64,000 bases of DNA, taken from assembly GCA_003153155.1 (NCBI GenBank), contig PLWV01000022.1, positions 44,351-108,350 on the forward strand, read 5' to 3'. Position 1 is the first letter of the stretch. The number at the start of each line of letters is the position of its first letter. The notes beneath the pieces are model-generated. The model was given only the letters and a program-made list of their open reading frames with translations. It was not told where the DNA came from and ran no database searches. This DNA is from Gallionella sp. Lineage in GTDB: Bacteria > Pseudomonadota > Gammaproteobacteria > Burkholderiales > Gallionellaceae. The position numbers and the translations under genes were made by a program. This document shows, one piece after another, positions 8,603 through 19,003 of the stretch.

Positions 8603-10561
8603 TCATGCTGCTTCTCCGTTTTCTGACACATGTTTCAGATATAACACCCCCAGCGGCGGCAGGGCTAGCGAGAGGGAATGATAGTACCCTTGCGCCGCCA
8701 CCGGCGAGGCCTCGACGCCGCCCAGATTACCGACGCCGCTGCCGCCGTAGATGCCCGCGTCGCTGTTGAGAATCTCCCGCCAGTAGCCGCCACGCGGCAC
8801 GCCGACGATATAGTTTTGTCTTACCACCGGCGTGAAGTTGCATACCACCAGCACGCTGTCCTCGGGTTGGCGGCCATGGCGCAGGAAACTGATCACGCTT
8901 TCTTCCCAGTCGTGGAAGTCCACCCAGCTGAAACCGTCGCCGGAAAAGTCCTTCTCGTAGAGTGCCGCTTCCGCACGGTAGCAGCAGTTCAGATCGCTCA
9001 CCCAGCGTTGCAGGCCGGCATGCAGTGGATATTGCAGGACCTGCCATTCCAGGCTTTCATCGTGTTGCCATTCGCGGCGTTGTCCGAACTCCCCGCCCAT
9101 GAACAGGAGCTTCTTGCCGGGATGACCCCACATGTGCCCGTAGAGCAGGCGCAGGTTGGCGAACTGCTGCCATTCGTCGCCCGGCATCTTGCCGATCAAC
9201 GAGCCCTTGCCATGCACCACCTCGTCGTGGGACAGCGGCAGGACGAAGTTCTCGGTGAATGCATACCAGATGCTGAAGGTGAGCTTTTCGTGGTGAAACT
9301 TGCGGAATACCGGATCCTGCTGGAAGTACTTCAGCGTGTCGTGCATCCAGCCCATGTTCCACTTCATGCCAAAGCCCAGCCCGCCCGCATCGGTGGGACG
9401 CGACACCATCGGCCAAGCGGTGGATTCCTCGGCAATGGTCAGGGTATCCGGGTGATCGCGATATACCGCCTCGTTGAGCTTGCGCAGGAACTGCATGGCA
9501 TCAAGGTTCTCGCGACCACCATGGGCGTTGGGTATCCACTCGCCCTCCTTGCGTCCGTAGTCTAGGTAAAGCATCGAGGCGACACCGTCGACGCGCAGAC
9601 CATCAATATGGTACTTGTCGAGCCAGAACAGGGCGCTGGACAGCAGGAAGGCGCGCACTTCGTTGCGGCCATAGTTGAAGATGGCGTCGTTCCATTCGGG
9701 ATGATGGCCCTGACGCGGGTCGGCATGCTCGAACAGGTGGGTGCCGTCGAAATAGGTGAGACCATGCTCGTCGCTGGGAAAGTGTGAAGGCACCCAGTCG
9801 AGTATCACTCCGATGCCCGCTTGGTGCAGGTGATCGATCAAGGCCATCAAATCCTGCGGCGTACCTTGGCGCGAGGTTGGGGCGAAATAGCCGGCGGTCT
9901 GGTAACCCCAGGAGCCGAAGAACGGATGCTCTGTTACCGGCAGCAGTTCGACGTGAGTGAAGCCCAGTTCGCGCACATGATCCGCTAGCAGCGGCGCGAT
10001 TTCCCGGTAGCTTAGCGAACGATTGCCCTCCTCGGGTACCCGTCTCCATGAGCCCAGATGCACTTCGTAAATCGACATCGGGGCGTCCAGCGCATTGGCC
10101 GCACGCCGCCGCGACATCCATTCCCCGTCCTGCCAGTCGTAAGCCAGATCCCAGACGCGGGAACCGGTGCGTGGCGCTACTTCACTGAACATGGCATAAG
10201 GATCGGCCTTGTCGACCTGGTAGTTCTGGTCGCGCGAGGCGATGTGATATTTGTAGCAATCGCCGCTAACGATGCCCGGCACAAAGTTTTCCCATACGCC
10301 GGAACCGTCCGGCCGCTGAGCCAGAGGCTGAGAGAACTTGTCCCAGCCATTGAAATCGCCGATAACCGATACGGCGACGGCATTCGGCGCCCACACCGCG
10401 AAGTGCACACCATCGCGTCCCTCGCTGCTAGTGAGATGGGCTCCCAGTTTTTCGGAAAGACGTGTATGGGTCCCTTCCTTGAATAGGAATACATCGTGCT
10501 CGGTGAGCAGGGCTGGACTGACGTGCTGGCTGTCTTTTTTTTGTGTGGCGGCTTCTTCCAT
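8603..10561 (-). CDS. glgB: 1,4-alpha-glucan branching enzyme
   Basis: A 652-residue GH13 enzyme that moves alpha-1,4 glucan segments onto alpha-1,6 positions during glycogen synthesis. A CBM48 domain ([21 protein letters not shown]) precedes the catalytic barrel. Catalytic regions are visible: the Asp nucleophile in [13 protein letters not shown], the acid/base Glu in TIAEEST, and the transition-state Asp in [13 protein letters not shown]. It lacks the extra N-terminal sandwich of the 730-residue E. coli enzyme, as many GlgB proteins do. The ATG at 10561 is preferred because AGGAGG lies seven bases upstream; an ATG 15 codons earlier has no such site. No glgA, glgC or glgP is in the window. 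It lies near, but is not contiguous with, the maltodextrin genes. Confidence 0.96.
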   Translation of the reverse strand: MEEAATQKKDSQHVSPALLTEHDVFLFKEGTHTRLSEKLGAHLTSSEGRDGVHFAVWAPNAVAVSVIGDFNGWDKFSQPLAQRPDGSGVWENFVPGIVSGDCYKYHIASRDQNYQVDKADPYAMFSEVAPRTGSRVWDLAYDWQDGEWMSRRRAANALDAPMSIYEVHLGSWRRVPEEGNRSLSYREIAPLLADHVRELGFTHVELLPVTEHPFFGSWGYQTAGYFAPTSRQGTPQDLMALIDHLHQAGIGVILDWVPSHFPSDEHGLTYFDGTHLFEHADPRQGHHPEWNDAIFNYGRNEVRAFLLSSALFWLDKYHIDGLRVDGVASMLYLDYGRKEGEWIPNAHGGRENLDAMQFLRKLNEAVYRDHPDTLTIAEESTAWPMVSRPTDAGGLGFGMKWNMGWMHDTLKYFQQDPVFRKFHHEKLTFSIWYAFTENFVLPLSHDEVVHGKGSLIGKMPGDEWQQFANLRLLYGHMWGHPGKKLLFMGGEFGQRREWQHDESLEWQVLQYPLHAGLQRWVSDLNCCYRAEAALYEKDFSGDGFSWVDFHDWEESVISFLRHGRQPEDSVLVVCNFTPVVRQNYIVGVPRGGYWREILNSDAGIYGGSGVGNLGGVEASPVAAQGYYHSLSLALPPLGVLYLKHVSENGEAA

Positions 10562-11180
10562 CTGAGGGCCTCCTGGGCTGTATTTTATGCCTGTTGGCGA
10601 ATGCATTGGCCATATTGTCGAGCTTTAGCGGGCGAATGAAAGTTGGTATTTTAGGGCAGGCTGTTCCGTCACTGTTCGTTGGTAAAGCGAGAATATTCTT
10701 GAATTTACGTTGCAGCAAAATATTATTATTCTTGACTTAATGTTTAAGGAATATGTTATTGCACAATAATATATTTCAGGCAAGCAAAGAGGTGGACGGT
10801 GGCAAGAGGAACGAAGAAGAAAAGCGGAGAGGAGCCCGAAAACCGAGTGGAATGTGTTGTTGCATAATTGCCAGCCCGAAAGCAGCCCATCGTAACTTTG
10901 CATTCAGGTCTGTTATTCAGATCGCCACATAGTGGTCACTCGTGACAAGCAGTTTTCGACACATTATAGTCATTCCGTTCTGTTTTCAGTGATACTAGTC
11001 ACAGCTGGCAGATAGCTGTCAGCGAAGGCAGGACATGCATCTGCGGATTACGAATATTCGACACTAACATTCGATGTTTCCGGATTTGATTTCGAATCCG
11101 CAGGTGCGCTTGGGTTCGAGCGCAGCGGCAACAAGTGCTGGGTCCATTGGCGCATCGCCTGCCCCACCTTCCTCCGCCAA
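10562..11180. other. Spacer upstream of glgB, no gene recognised
   Basis: This AT-rich stretch holds only short open frames on both strands, none with recognisable protein features. A small inverted repeat (CTGGCAGATAGCTGTCAG) lies near 11005. The glgB promoter must lie here, but no convincing sigma70 pair was found. Confidence 0.5.
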
Positions 11181-11400
11181 ACCTTTGTCGAGTGGGCGCG
11201 GGCTCAACCATATCAAGATCATTCTGGGCAGGCGCCTATTATCAGCAACAACGCCAAAAAGGTTGCTCACATCGAGTGGTGGTAGGAGCCTTGGCGTTCA
11301 AGTGGATACGAATCATCTATCGCTGCTGGAAGACACGGACTCTATATGACGAATCCGTTTATTTGAAAGCGCTAAAGCTTCGAGGATCGCCCCTACTGGC
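11181..11400 (+). pseudogene. Remnant of an IS110-family transposase
   Basis: Two adjoining frames together give the conserved C-terminal part of an IS110/IS1111-type transposase: TFVEWARAQ in one frame, then FWAGAYYQQQRQKG, ALAFKWIRIIYRCWKTRT and YDESVYLKALKLRGSP after a frameshift near 11215. The N-terminal RuvC-like DEDD domain is absent, and no terminal sequences were found. This is a decayed fragment of an insertion event next to glgB. Sequence from 11401 to 11809 shows no recognisable gene. Confidence 0.7.
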
Positions 11401-11809
11401 TAACGTCTCTGAATCCGCAAAAAATGACTTGACGGAGTGCCTCAGGCCGCGAAGCAGCTATTCGAAATTAGGAGAAATCGGTCATAGCCTGAGGGTTTGC
11501 TGCAACACCTCTCACAAACCATTTATTACCGAATCCTTCAGGATTGCTTGGATTTCGGGTTATGGCAATTTTTTGGCGAGACGGCAAGCCTTCCCCTGAG
11601 TGTGTCATGTCTCAGTCGCGACGAATTGGAGATTTCAAAACCTCCATGGCACAGAAAGTACCTTCTGTTATCATCAGACCCTTGCAAAGAATATAGGCGC
11701 AACTTGCGTCAACTAGTTTTATTTTGATGCATTATTGTACAAGCACACTAACTCCCTAATTGGGGTATACAGCAACCACTGCCGCCAACAACATTTTGGA
11801 GAAATGCAC

Positions 11810-12658
11810 ATGCAGCATGGTCTAATTACTCGCCTCGGCTTCTTTGCCGCCAGCCTGGTATTGGCAACCACCGTCTCGGCCAGCGACACTGGACTCTGGG
11901 CAGAAGGGAATGATTATGTTCAGCTGGAAGCGGCCACCGCCGTCAACCAGCATCCGGTCGCCTTCAGCGCAGAACAAGTCACCATGCTACTCGGCCACTT
12001 CTACAAGCGTAAGGGCAACAAGGAACCGGTGCCCTATTTCAGTCAGGATGAAATCAGCCGCATTGCCCCCGAATTGGTTCGTCTCTTCGCCAAGGCCAAG
12101 CCGGGCGACGATATCGATTTCGGCACCTCGTTCCGTGCCGGCGGTTTCTTTCTTGTGCCACGTACGCTCAACGCCGGCCGACTGTTCGTCGACAACGGCC
12201 AGTTGAATCTGCTCATTGGCATGTGTGCGGGAGCGCAGGACATCGCCTACCAACAGGCGTTCGGCAATTATCGCGAGCTGGATCACGGCAGCCGGATCAA
12301 GCCGGCCGACAAGCTCGGCTGCGAGTTACTGGCAGGGAACGACACGGAGAGGGTCAACAACCGCACTGACTGGCTTAGGCTCAACATCAATGCAGCGCTG
12401 ACTACGAAGGCGGTACCGATGTTCGTTAACTCGACACCGTTGACCTTCGGCGCGACGGCATCACCGGCGCAGGCGGCGACACCTGTGCCATCTTCAACGC
12501 CCGCGTCGGCTGCCACGCCAGCATTGCTTATGTCAAATACGGGCCCCGCCAGTGAAACAGAAGAGCGGCTGACACTCCTTAAACGACTCCACGATAAGGG
12601 CTTGATTACTGACACTGAGTATGAGCAAAAGCGTGCAATAGTGTTGAAAGGGCTTTAG
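11810..12658 (+). CDS. Secreted protein with a C-terminal SHOCT domain, function unknown
   Basis: A 282-residue protein with a clear signal peptide (GLITRLGFFAASLVLATT, cleavage near VSASD). The middle region (about residues 30-190) is not recognised; it has two or three cysteines and no membrane helix. A Ala/Pro/Thr-rich linker (about 205-245) leads to a SHOCT domain at the end (RLTLLKRLHDKGLITDTEYE). SHOCT is a short helical oligomerisation module often at the C-terminus of envelope proteins. The ATG at 11810 has GGAG eight bases upstream; the ATG six bases earlier sits too close to that site. The lipoprotein at 57589 ends with a similar SHOCT domain. Confidence 0.75.
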   Translation: MQHGLITRLGFFAASLVLATTVSASDTGLWAEGNDYVQLEAATAVNQHPVAFSAEQVTMLLGHFYKRKGNKEPVPYFSQDEISRIAPELVRLFAKAKPGDDIDFGTSFRAGGFFLVPRTLNAGRLFVDNGQLNLLIGMCAGAQDIAYQQAFGNYRELDHGSRIKPADKLGCELLAGNDTERVNNRTDWLRLNINAALTTKAVPMFVNSTPLTFGATASPAQAATPVPSSTPASAATPALLMSNTGPASETEERLTLLKRLHDKGLITDTEYEQKRAIVLKGL

Positions 12659-12779
12659 GACAACTCTAAGAATTTAGTGCACTTTACAAGACAACGGTTC
12701 GACAGTGCCGAACCGCACTATGTAAGCCGAGACCATTTAGGTGGACTGTTTAATTATTTTAGGAATCCACAACTAACTA

Positions 12780-12816
12780 AACTACCAGCTGCTAAAGCAG
12801 GTGGGTTAGCGCAACC
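12780..12816. repeat. Second hairpin repeat family, copy 2
   Basis: Contains CTAAAGCAGGTGGGTTAGCG, related to CTAAAGTAGGTGAGTTGGCG at 8378. The hairpin here is CCAGCTGC against GCAGGTGG with one mismatch, so the stem has changed on both sides compared with copy 1. AACCAGT follows in both copies. It lies in the spacer before the aldo/keto reductase gene. Confidence 0.5.
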
Positions 12817-12911
12817 TGACGCACAAAACCAGTAATGAGGAACGAACTGTGGTTTATTTCACACTTGTTGAATCAGAATCCTACGCAACTAAACCACCTA
12901 AAGTGTAGCGC

Positions 12912-13784
12912 ATGAGCACTGCCAACTCACGCTTGATTTTAGGCCTTTGGCGCATCGGTCAATGGGGCATGGGACCGGAACAAGTGGCCGATCTGGTCAG
13001 CGCTTGTCTCGATCTCGGCATTGACACATTTGATGTGGCTGACATCTATGCCGACTATCAGTGTGAGTCGATGTTTGGGGCGGCGCTGCAAGCCAATCCC
13101 GCCCTCAAATCACGAATCAAGTTGATCGGCAAATGCGGGATCGCGCTCGTTACGCCGGCCCGACCTGCGCATCGCGTCAAGCACTACAACACCAGTCGCG
13201 AGCACATTATTGCGTCGGTAGAAAATTCATTGGCTAGTCTGGGCGTGGAAAAGCTTGATCTTTTGTTGATCCATCGCCCGGATCCACTGATGAACGCTGA
13301 TGAGGTAGCCGATGCTTTTGATCGTCTCAAGCGGGCAGGCAAAGTGGAAGGATTTGGCGTGTCAAACTTTTTGCCGCATCAGTTTGAATTGCTGCAAAGC
13401 CGCCTCAATGAGCCGTTACGGACCAATCAGATTGAAATTTCGCTTTTGCATCTGAATAGCCTGTTCGATGGAACACTGGATCAATGCCAACGCTTGCGTG
13501 TGACGCCTCAAGCTTGGTCTCCGCTGGCTGGTGGGGCGCTATCTCATCAGCTTGAAGATACGTGCCTGAGCCGAACTTTGTCGCGCGTGGCACATGACCT
13601 GGGTGTGACGCGTGAGCAATTGGCTATCGCTTGGCTGTTGCGTCATCCCGCTGGTATTAGCCCGGTGTTAGGTTCAGGCAAATTGCCGCACATCCGGGAG
13701 TTGGTGGATGCCCAGAATATTGTGCTCGATCGTCAGTTGTGGTTCGAGTTGCTCGAAGCCGCGATCGGCCACCCGATTCCTTAG
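12912..13784 (+). CDS. Aldo/keto reductase, YdhF-like
   Basis: A 290-residue (alpha/beta)8-barrel NADPH-dependent oxidoreductase. The catalytic tetrad is visible: Asp in DTFDVADIY, the Tyr of the same motif, Lys in LIGKCGI and His in LLIHRPDP. KVEGFGVSNF and the late VLGSGKLPHIRELV are typical of the YdhF/oxidoreductase subgroup. The natural substrate cannot be read from sequence. It is transcribed towards the pullulanase gene and ends 158 bases before that gene's stop. It is not part of the maltodextrin operon, which lies on the other strand. Confidence 0.92.
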   Translation: MSTANSRLILGLWRIGQWGMGPEQVADLVSACLDLGIDTFDVADIYADYQCESMFGAALQANPALKSRIKLIGKCGIALVTPARPAHRVKHYNTSREHIIASVENSLASLGVEKLDLLLIHRPDPLMNADEVADAFDRLKRAGKVEGFGVSNFLPHQFELLQSRLNEPLRTNQIEISLLHLNSLFDGTLDQCQRLRVTPQAWSPLAGGALSHQLEDTCLSRTLSRVAHDLGVTREQLAIAWLLRHPAGISPVLGSGKLPHIRELVDAQNIVLDRQLWFELLEAAIGHPIP

Positions 13785-13811
13785 AGTTCCATCTTTTGAA
13801 ACAAGAACGAG

Positions 13812-13867
13812 CAAAATAAAAGAGCCAGCCTCCGTCGGTCTTTGTGTTGGACCATTGGCACCGGCTC
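13812..13867 (-). terminator. Probable terminator of the maltodextrin operon
   Basis: Read on the minus strand, a hairpin with outer stem GAGCC/GGCTC (13822-13867) and an inner GGTC/GACC pairing is followed by a T-rich run (TTTTATTTT). It lies about 75 bases after the pullulanase stop. The loop is long, so the fold is less certain than that of a compact terminator. Confidence 0.45.
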
Positions 13868-13942
13868 CTGATTTTGGCGGCTCTTGACATCCGGTATGGC
13901 GTACCGGTTCCTGCTGTCAAATATGCCGCCAAGCCGAATTTC

Positions 13943-16900
13943 TCAATTCTCCACGAACACCGCCGTCGTCCGCGCTGGCACGCTGAAGAGCCCTGTTGCT
14001 GTTGTAAAACTTGCGCCCTTCACGACTGTATCGCTGCCCGTTACCTGCACGGTATGCAGATTCACCGTCTTTCCTACGTAGCTAGCGGAACCAGTAGGAG
14101 TAAACGTTTGTGCAATCTTGTTGGCATTGAACAACACCACGATGCTCTTGTATTTCTGATCGCCACAACCTACAGCACCCGAGATACTCATCACTATCAG
14201 GCCCGGTTGCTGCGCCCCCTGGTCGGGAAAGCTGACGCAACCATTGATTGCGGCGGCCGTCTTCAGGCGGAACATCGTCGTATCTTTCCGCAGACGCAGA
14301 AAGTCCTGGAAGGCAAGCGTCGTGTGGTTGATGTCGGTCGACGCCACGGCCAAACCAGTGTTGTTCAACAAGGGAGTCATCGTCGACAAGTTGTTCGCAT
14401 TGTTTCCGGTATTTTGCGGCGGCGCGCCGACCGCCCAGTTATTTTTCAAGCCGCTCCAATCGATCGAATTGAAATAATCGCCCGAGTTGTAGCTGTTGCT
14501 GTCCATCGACTTGGAACGCAGCATGTCGTCGCCGGCGTGGAAGAAAGGAACCCCTTGTGCCAGGGCGACCAACGAAAGACCAACCACCTGCGCGCGCGCA
14601 CGGTCGGCAGTCGAGGTTGTTGCGACTGGATGCTTATATTGACTGACATCAAACACCGTCTCATTGTCGTGCACCGAAATGTAAACGATGTTTTCCTGCG
14701 GCGCGGCGGTGTAACCCGTCGGGCTACCGAAATAATCGACTTGTGCGCCGGTCGTAGTCGAGTTCAATGGGAAGCTGGCCAGATTGCCGGCCAAACCGAC
14801 GCTGATCCGGTTTTGCAACGGGTACAAGCTTGCACTTGCCGTGGTGCAGCTCGAAGTAGGGTTTTTGTCATAACACAGGCCGTTCACGAACCCTTGATTC
14901 GACACCATGCTTCCGCCACTGTCGAATGGGCCGCCGCCGCGAACCGCATCGCGCAAGCGATCATTGAAAGTACCGATACCGGTGCCCTTCATATTCAACT
15001 GCTGCGCATTGACGAAGCTGAGGCCGGACTGCGACCAGCCCTCACCGTAAAGGTAGATGCCGGGGCCGGATGCGGTGCGGCGGCCATCGTTTAGCGCGAC
15101 CGTATTGAGCGCACTCTGGGCATCGAGCAGCACCTGCTTGGGCAGCAGGCTCATGATATCGAAACGGAAGCCGTCGACCTTATACTGATCAGCCCAGCGC
15201 GTTAATGTATCGACGATCAGCTTCTCCGTCATCGCGTTTTCAGCAGCGATATCCGAGCCCGCGCCGGACTGGCCTGTTACATTCCCGCTTGCATCCAGCC
15301 GGTAGTAGTAGCCGGGAACGATCTTGTCGAGAATGGATACATCCGCCTGACCGCTCGCGGGCGTGTGGTTGTATACAACGTCCATCACGACACGCAGGCC
15401 GATGCCGTGCAAGCCCATGACCATGTCGCGGAATTCGCGTACGCGCGCGCTGCCGTCACCCGCGTTGGTCGAATAGCTGCCTTCCGGCACTCCATAGACC
15501 AGCGGATCATAACCCCAGTTGAAACAGTCGCTGTTTTGCGTTGCAATAACCCCCGTTTCGGCAGCCAGAGCTGCCCCAATCGATGCAATAATGCTCGGAG
15601 TTGTGCAGTGAACTTCATCAACGCTCGCAAATTCGAACGCCGGCAGCAGGTGCACGTCGGTCAAGCCGGCTTGCGCAAGCGCCGCCAGATGCATCATTCC
15701 GTTGGTTACGCCCGCATTGGACGGTGCAAAGGCCTCGAACTTGCCTTTGTTGCTGGCAGGAACGACGCTTGCGTCGTTCGCGGAGAAATCGCGGACATGC
15801 AACTCGTAAATCGCACTATCGGTTCCGTCCAAAGTTGGTAGCAGAGAATTTTGAACATGATTACTCCAACCAGCGGGCATGGTCGTTGTATCGACCAGGT
15901 TTAGCACCATTGAACGTAGACTAGTCGCGACATTGGTACTATCCAGGGCGTTCAAGGAAACTGCGTAGGGATCAACCACCGTATTGGTTACCACTGCATT
16001 GTTGGCCGAGCGTGAATAGACCATCACTGAAAAACTGTAATACTTCACGTCCGTCCAAGTGGCGTCAGGCGCGGTGTATTGCCAAATTCCGCTGCTTGAA
16101 TTGAAGGTCATGGTCTGGGTGGATGAAGGCGCGCTTGCAGTTGCGGTATCGTAGATGTTCAGCGACACCGACTTCGCGGTGGGTGCCCAGACTTTGAAGG
16201 TCGGGACATTGGCAACAAATGAAAGTCCCAGTACTGCGGACTGCGCATTGGCCGCAAACAAGCTGTCGAGGACAGGTGCAAGTTGCACTTGCGTGCCGTC
16301 GACCGCTGCCCCATTGGCGTTTTGAACGATCGCCACTTCACCGTTCAGCAGACTTGAAAGAAGAGACGGTGCGAATGGCGTCGCGACCTTCAACACAGTC
16401 GCCCCGGGATATTTCGCTTGCACTGCGGCCGGCAAAGCGGCGAAATCTGTTGTTGTGCCGACAGTCAACGCATAGGCAGTACCACCGCTGACCGTCCCGT
16501 TTGTATTGGCCGTTATCCCGCCGTTGGCTGCTGCCAGCAACTGGTAGGTGTTCGATGCAGATGCGCCCGGCCAGATCAGGGTATCGGACGTAACCCAGAC
16601 CGCACGCGCACTACTCAATCTCAATTTGCCTGGTTCCTGTGTATACACGGTGCAATCGCCGGAGACCACCCAGATTTCCTGGCCGGTTGAGGCCAACGCA
16701 GAAGTCAGTGTCGCATGCTGGTCACTAGCGCAATCCTTGGCCGCATCGGTGTTTAAGGCATTCGGTAGCGTAATCAGGAACGCCATCGTGGTCTGTGTGG
16801 TATCCATCGCGATGTCGGCGTGTTTTCCCCATCCGTCGGCGTCGGTGGTCGTGAACAGGAAGCGGTTCCCCGGCCAGCCGGTCGAAGGCGTCTTGGGTCC

Positions 16901-17152
16901 CAGCCAGGAATACACTCCCCAGTTTGTATAGTTGGCGTCTGCGCGGAAATAGTGCACGCGCATTGTGGCGGCGCCAGGTAGCGAACCGCTGCCCCCGCTA
17001 CCTGCGCCACTACCCCCGCTGTTGCAAGCACTCAGCGACAGCGTCGCTCCAGCGAGCAAGGCAAACGCGATCAGGCGCGCAATACACCTGAACATGCGAA
17101 TATTCCGGCCAATGATGACCTCAAAATTCGATTTCATTGAATATCTGCGCAT
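13943..17152 (-). CDS. pulA: Pullulanase lipoprotein (alpha-1,6-glucan debranching enzyme)
   Basis: A 1069-residue GH13 pullulanase that cuts alpha-1,6 branches of pullulan, amylopectin and glycogen. A lipobox (LSLSAC) ends the signal peptide near residue 43, so the mature protein should be lipid-anchored in the envelope. A Gly/Ser linker leads to a CBM41 starch-binding domain (MRVHYFRADANYTNWGVYSW), a further sandwich region, CBM48, and the catalytic barrel. The pullulanase signature appears as FNWGYDP. Catalytic residues are Asp in DGFRFDIMSLL, Glu in YLYGEGW, and Asp in SVHDNETV. The start at 17152 has GGGAG seven bases upstream. It is the last gene of the minus-strand maltodextrin group. 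Confidence 0.95.
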   Translation of the reverse strand: MRRYSMKSNFEVIIGRNIRMFRCIARLIAFALLAGATLSLSACNSGGSGAGSGGSGSLPGAATMRVHYFRADANYTNWGVYSWLGPKTPSTGWPGNRFLFTTTDADGWGKHADIAMDTTQTTMAFLITLPNALNTDAAKDCASDQHATLTSALASTGQEIWVVSGDCTVYTQEPGKLRLSSARAVWVTSDTLIWPGASASNTYQLLAAANGGITANTNGTVSGGTAYALTVGTTTDFAALPAAVQAKYPGATVLKVATPFAPSLLSSLLNGEVAIVQNANGAAVDGTQVQLAPVLDSLFAANAQSAVLGLSFVANVPTFKVWAPTAKSVSLNIYDTATASAPSSTQTMTFNSSSGIWQYTAPDATWTDVKYYSFSVMVYSRSANNAVVTNTVVDPYAVSLNALDSTNVATSLRSMVLNLVDTTTMPAGWSNHVQNSLLPTLDGTDSAIYELHVRDFSANDASVVPASNKGKFEAFAPSNAGVTNGMMHLAALAQAGLTDVHLLPAFEFASVDEVHCTTPSIIASIGAALAAETGVIATQNSDCFNWGYDPLVYGVPEGSYSTNAGDGSARVREFRDMVMGLHGIGLRVVMDVVYNHTPASGQADVSILDKIVPGYYYRLDASGNVTGQSGAGSDIAAENAMTEKLIVDTLTRWADQYKVDGFRFDIMSLLPKQVLLDAQSALNTVALNDGRRTASGPGIYLYGEGWSQSGLSFVNAQQLNMKGTGIGTFNDRLRDAVRGGGPFDSGGSMVSNQGFVNGLCYDKNPTSSCTTASASLYPLQNRISVGLAGNLASFPLNSTTTGAQVDYFGSPTGYTAAPQENIVYISVHDNETVFDVSQYKHPVATTSTADRARAQVVGLSLVALAQGVPFFHAGDDMLRSKSMDSNSYNSGDYFNSIDWSGLKNNWAVGAPPQNTGNNANNLSTMTPLLNNTGLAVASTDINHTTLAFQDFLRLRKDTTMFRLKTAAAINGCVSFPDQGAQQPGLIVMSISGAVGCGDQKYKSIVVLFNANKIAQTFTPTGSASYVGKTVNLHTVQVTGSDTVVKGASFTTATGLFSVPARTTAVFVEN

Positions 17153-17242
17153 GTTTCGACTCCCATAAAATTAGTCAAACAAAATATATAAGGCGATTGT
17201 CCATCACAAGATTAAAACCATTGGCTTCGGCCGGGGGAACGC

Positions 17243-18928
17243 TCAATTGATTACCTCCAGCAAGACTGCACCTTTGGCGACTAGGCTAACCACTCCACCG
17301 TTTACCTTGACGTCAACCCCGCCATAGGCGTCGCGGAGCATCTCACCATCTTTGAACACTCCCGCCACCGGGATGGTGACCGCGCCGCTGGCCTTGGGCA
17401 CGGCCACCACCCTGTCAGCGCCCCAGACGCGACTAAACGTATAAGGAGCGTCGCCGAGCTTTTGGTGCGCGCCCCGCGCCAGTGCCACATGGCGAATGCG
17501 GAACTGGCCAAGTTTCTGCCAATGCGCCAGTACCGCAGCATCAATGGTAGCCCAGTTCATGTCGGAGCGGGTAGCTTGCTGCGGATCACCGGAAGTTGCA
17601 GGCCCGGCAGGCCGGGCGCTTTCATCGCCATAGAAAATTTGCACGCCACCAGGGGCAAGCAACAGCGCGCTACCGGCATCGATCAGTCGATCGCGTGGAT
17701 ACAGTTTTGTGTCATGCGAGGAAAGGTAGGACAAGACATCAAAGGGCTTGCCAATGCCTCGGCCGGCGGCGAGCCGGTCGGCGTAATCCGCATAAAGCCG
17801 ATCCAGTGCCGCCGTATCCTCCAGCTTCTGATCCTGAAAATCGAAGTTCAACAAGCTGTCAAAACCATTATCGAAATAGGCATCGCGCTCCACGCCATGA
17901 GGAAATACCTCTCCCACCATCCAGAACGGGGCATCATCGATCTTCTTGGCCGGATTCCTGGCTTTCCAATCGGCGAGCGCCACTGTACCGGCCCTCTTGA
18001 GTTCTTGCCACGCGGGCAATTCGACATGTTTGGCGGTATCACAGCGGAAGCCGTCGATTCCGTAGTCGCGCACCCAGTCGGTTAACCAGGTCACCAGATA
18101 GCCGCGCACAGTGGTATTGGGTAAATCAACGGCAACCGTGTCCTTCTTGCGCTCTTTCAGAAAGAAAGGAAGCTTGACCGGCGCCGTACTCTCGGTGCGG
18201 AAGTCCGGCAGATAAGCCAATTGCTTGGTCAAGTCATCGCTGCCACCCTCAGGGTAGCCGGGCAAGCCAGCACGCACCCATGATCCTCCCCACCATTTTC
18301 CAAAGTCATAATTGTTGTAATCGATCTGGTTGTGATAATTCTTGATCGTGTAGTTTTCCCATCCCTTCCAAAGCAATTCGGGCAAATACTCCGACAGCGT
18401 TTGGATGTCGGCATAACCTGGATGATTCATCACGATATCAAACAAGACCCGGATGCCCTGGGCGTGGGCAGTATCAACAAAGTCGCGCAGTTCTTTCGGG
18501 GTGCCCATGTTCTGGTCGAGCTTGGTGTAATCAAGGGCGTAGTAACCGTGATAGGCATAGTGCTTGAATTCAGCGTTGCCGCCCTGCACCCATCCGTGTA
18601 TCTGCTCGTAGGGAGGGGTAATCCAAATCGCGTTGACGCCAAGTTGCTTGAAATAACCGGCTTCCAGCTTGACAGTCAGACCGGCCAGATCCCCACCGTG
18701 GAAGGTGCCTATCTCTTGTTTCCCATCCATTTGACGGCCATAACTATGATCATTGGCCGGATTGCCATTATAAAAACGGTCCGTTATCGCGAAATAAACG
18801 ATGGGGTTATCGGCGAAGCTTACCGCCGCCGACGTCTTCCCCGGCGTCAGGTTTGGTTGAGTGGTTGCGCAACCAACCAGGAATGTTGCAACAAGGCCAA
18901 GAAAGGCGGGACGCAAGAATAGCAGCAT
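17243..18928 (-). CDS. Alpha-amylase family lipoprotein
   Basis: A GH13 alpha-amylase of 561 residues. A short signal with a lipobox (LVGCAT) suggests an envelope lipoprotein. Conserved GH13 regions are in order: DIVMNHPG (region I), GIDGFRCDTAKH (region II with the Asp nucleophile), MVGEVFPHG (region III acid/base Glu) and YLSSHDTKL (region IV Asp). The product should cut alpha-1,4 bonds in starch or maltodextrins in the periplasm or outside the cell. An ATG 23 codons upstream would place the terminator hairpin of the preceding gene inside the coding region, so ATG 18928 is preferred. It lies between the CBM41 protein and the pullulanase. Confidence 0.93.
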   Translation of the reverse strand: MLLFLRPAFLGLVATFLVGCATTQPNLTPGKTSAAVSFADNPIVYFAITDRFYNGNPANDHSYGRQMDGKQEIGTFHGGDLAGLTVKLEAGYFKQLGVNAIWITPPYEQIHGWVQGGNAEFKHYAYHGYYALDYTKLDQNMGTPKELRDFVDTAHAQGIRVLFDIVMNHPGYADIQTLSEYLPELLWKGWENYTIKNYHNQIDYNNYDFGKWWGGSWVRAGLPGYPEGGSDDLTKQLAYLPDFRTESTAPVKLPFFLKERKKDTVAVDLPNTTVRGYLVTWLTDWVRDYGIDGFRCDTAKHVELPAWQELKRAGTVALADWKARNPAKKIDDAPFWMVGEVFPHGVERDAYFDNGFDSLLNFDFQDQKLEDTAALDRLYADYADRLAAGRGIGKPFDVLSYLSSHDTKLYPRDRLIDAGSALLLAPGGVQIFYGDESARPAGPATSGDPQQATRSDMNWATIDAAVLAHWQKLGQFRIRHVALARGAHQKLGDAPYTFSRVWGADRVVAVPKASGAVTIPVAGVFKDGEMLRDAYGGVDVKVNGGVVSLVAKGAVLLEVIN

Positions 18929-18954
18929 GAGTTGGCCTAACCAGTAGTACAAAC

Positions 18955-18988
18955 GAAAAAAGAGGAGCGCCCGGCATATACCGGGCGC
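18955..18988 (-). terminator. Rho-independent terminator after the CBM41 gene
   Basis: On the minus strand, GCGCCCGG/CCGGGCGC forms an 8-bp GC-rich stem with a TATATG loop, followed by TCCTCTTTTTT. It starts 15 bases after the CBM41 protein stop. It should reduce transcription from malG and the CBM41 gene into the amylase and pullulanase genes. Confidence 0.85.
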
Positions 18989-19003
18989 GATATACATCTG
19001 CGA

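Noticed and set aside
11497..11727. Open frame before the SHOCT protein as a gene
   Set aside because: It has no motif, no ribosome site and unusual composition. It lies in DNA next to a transposase remnant.
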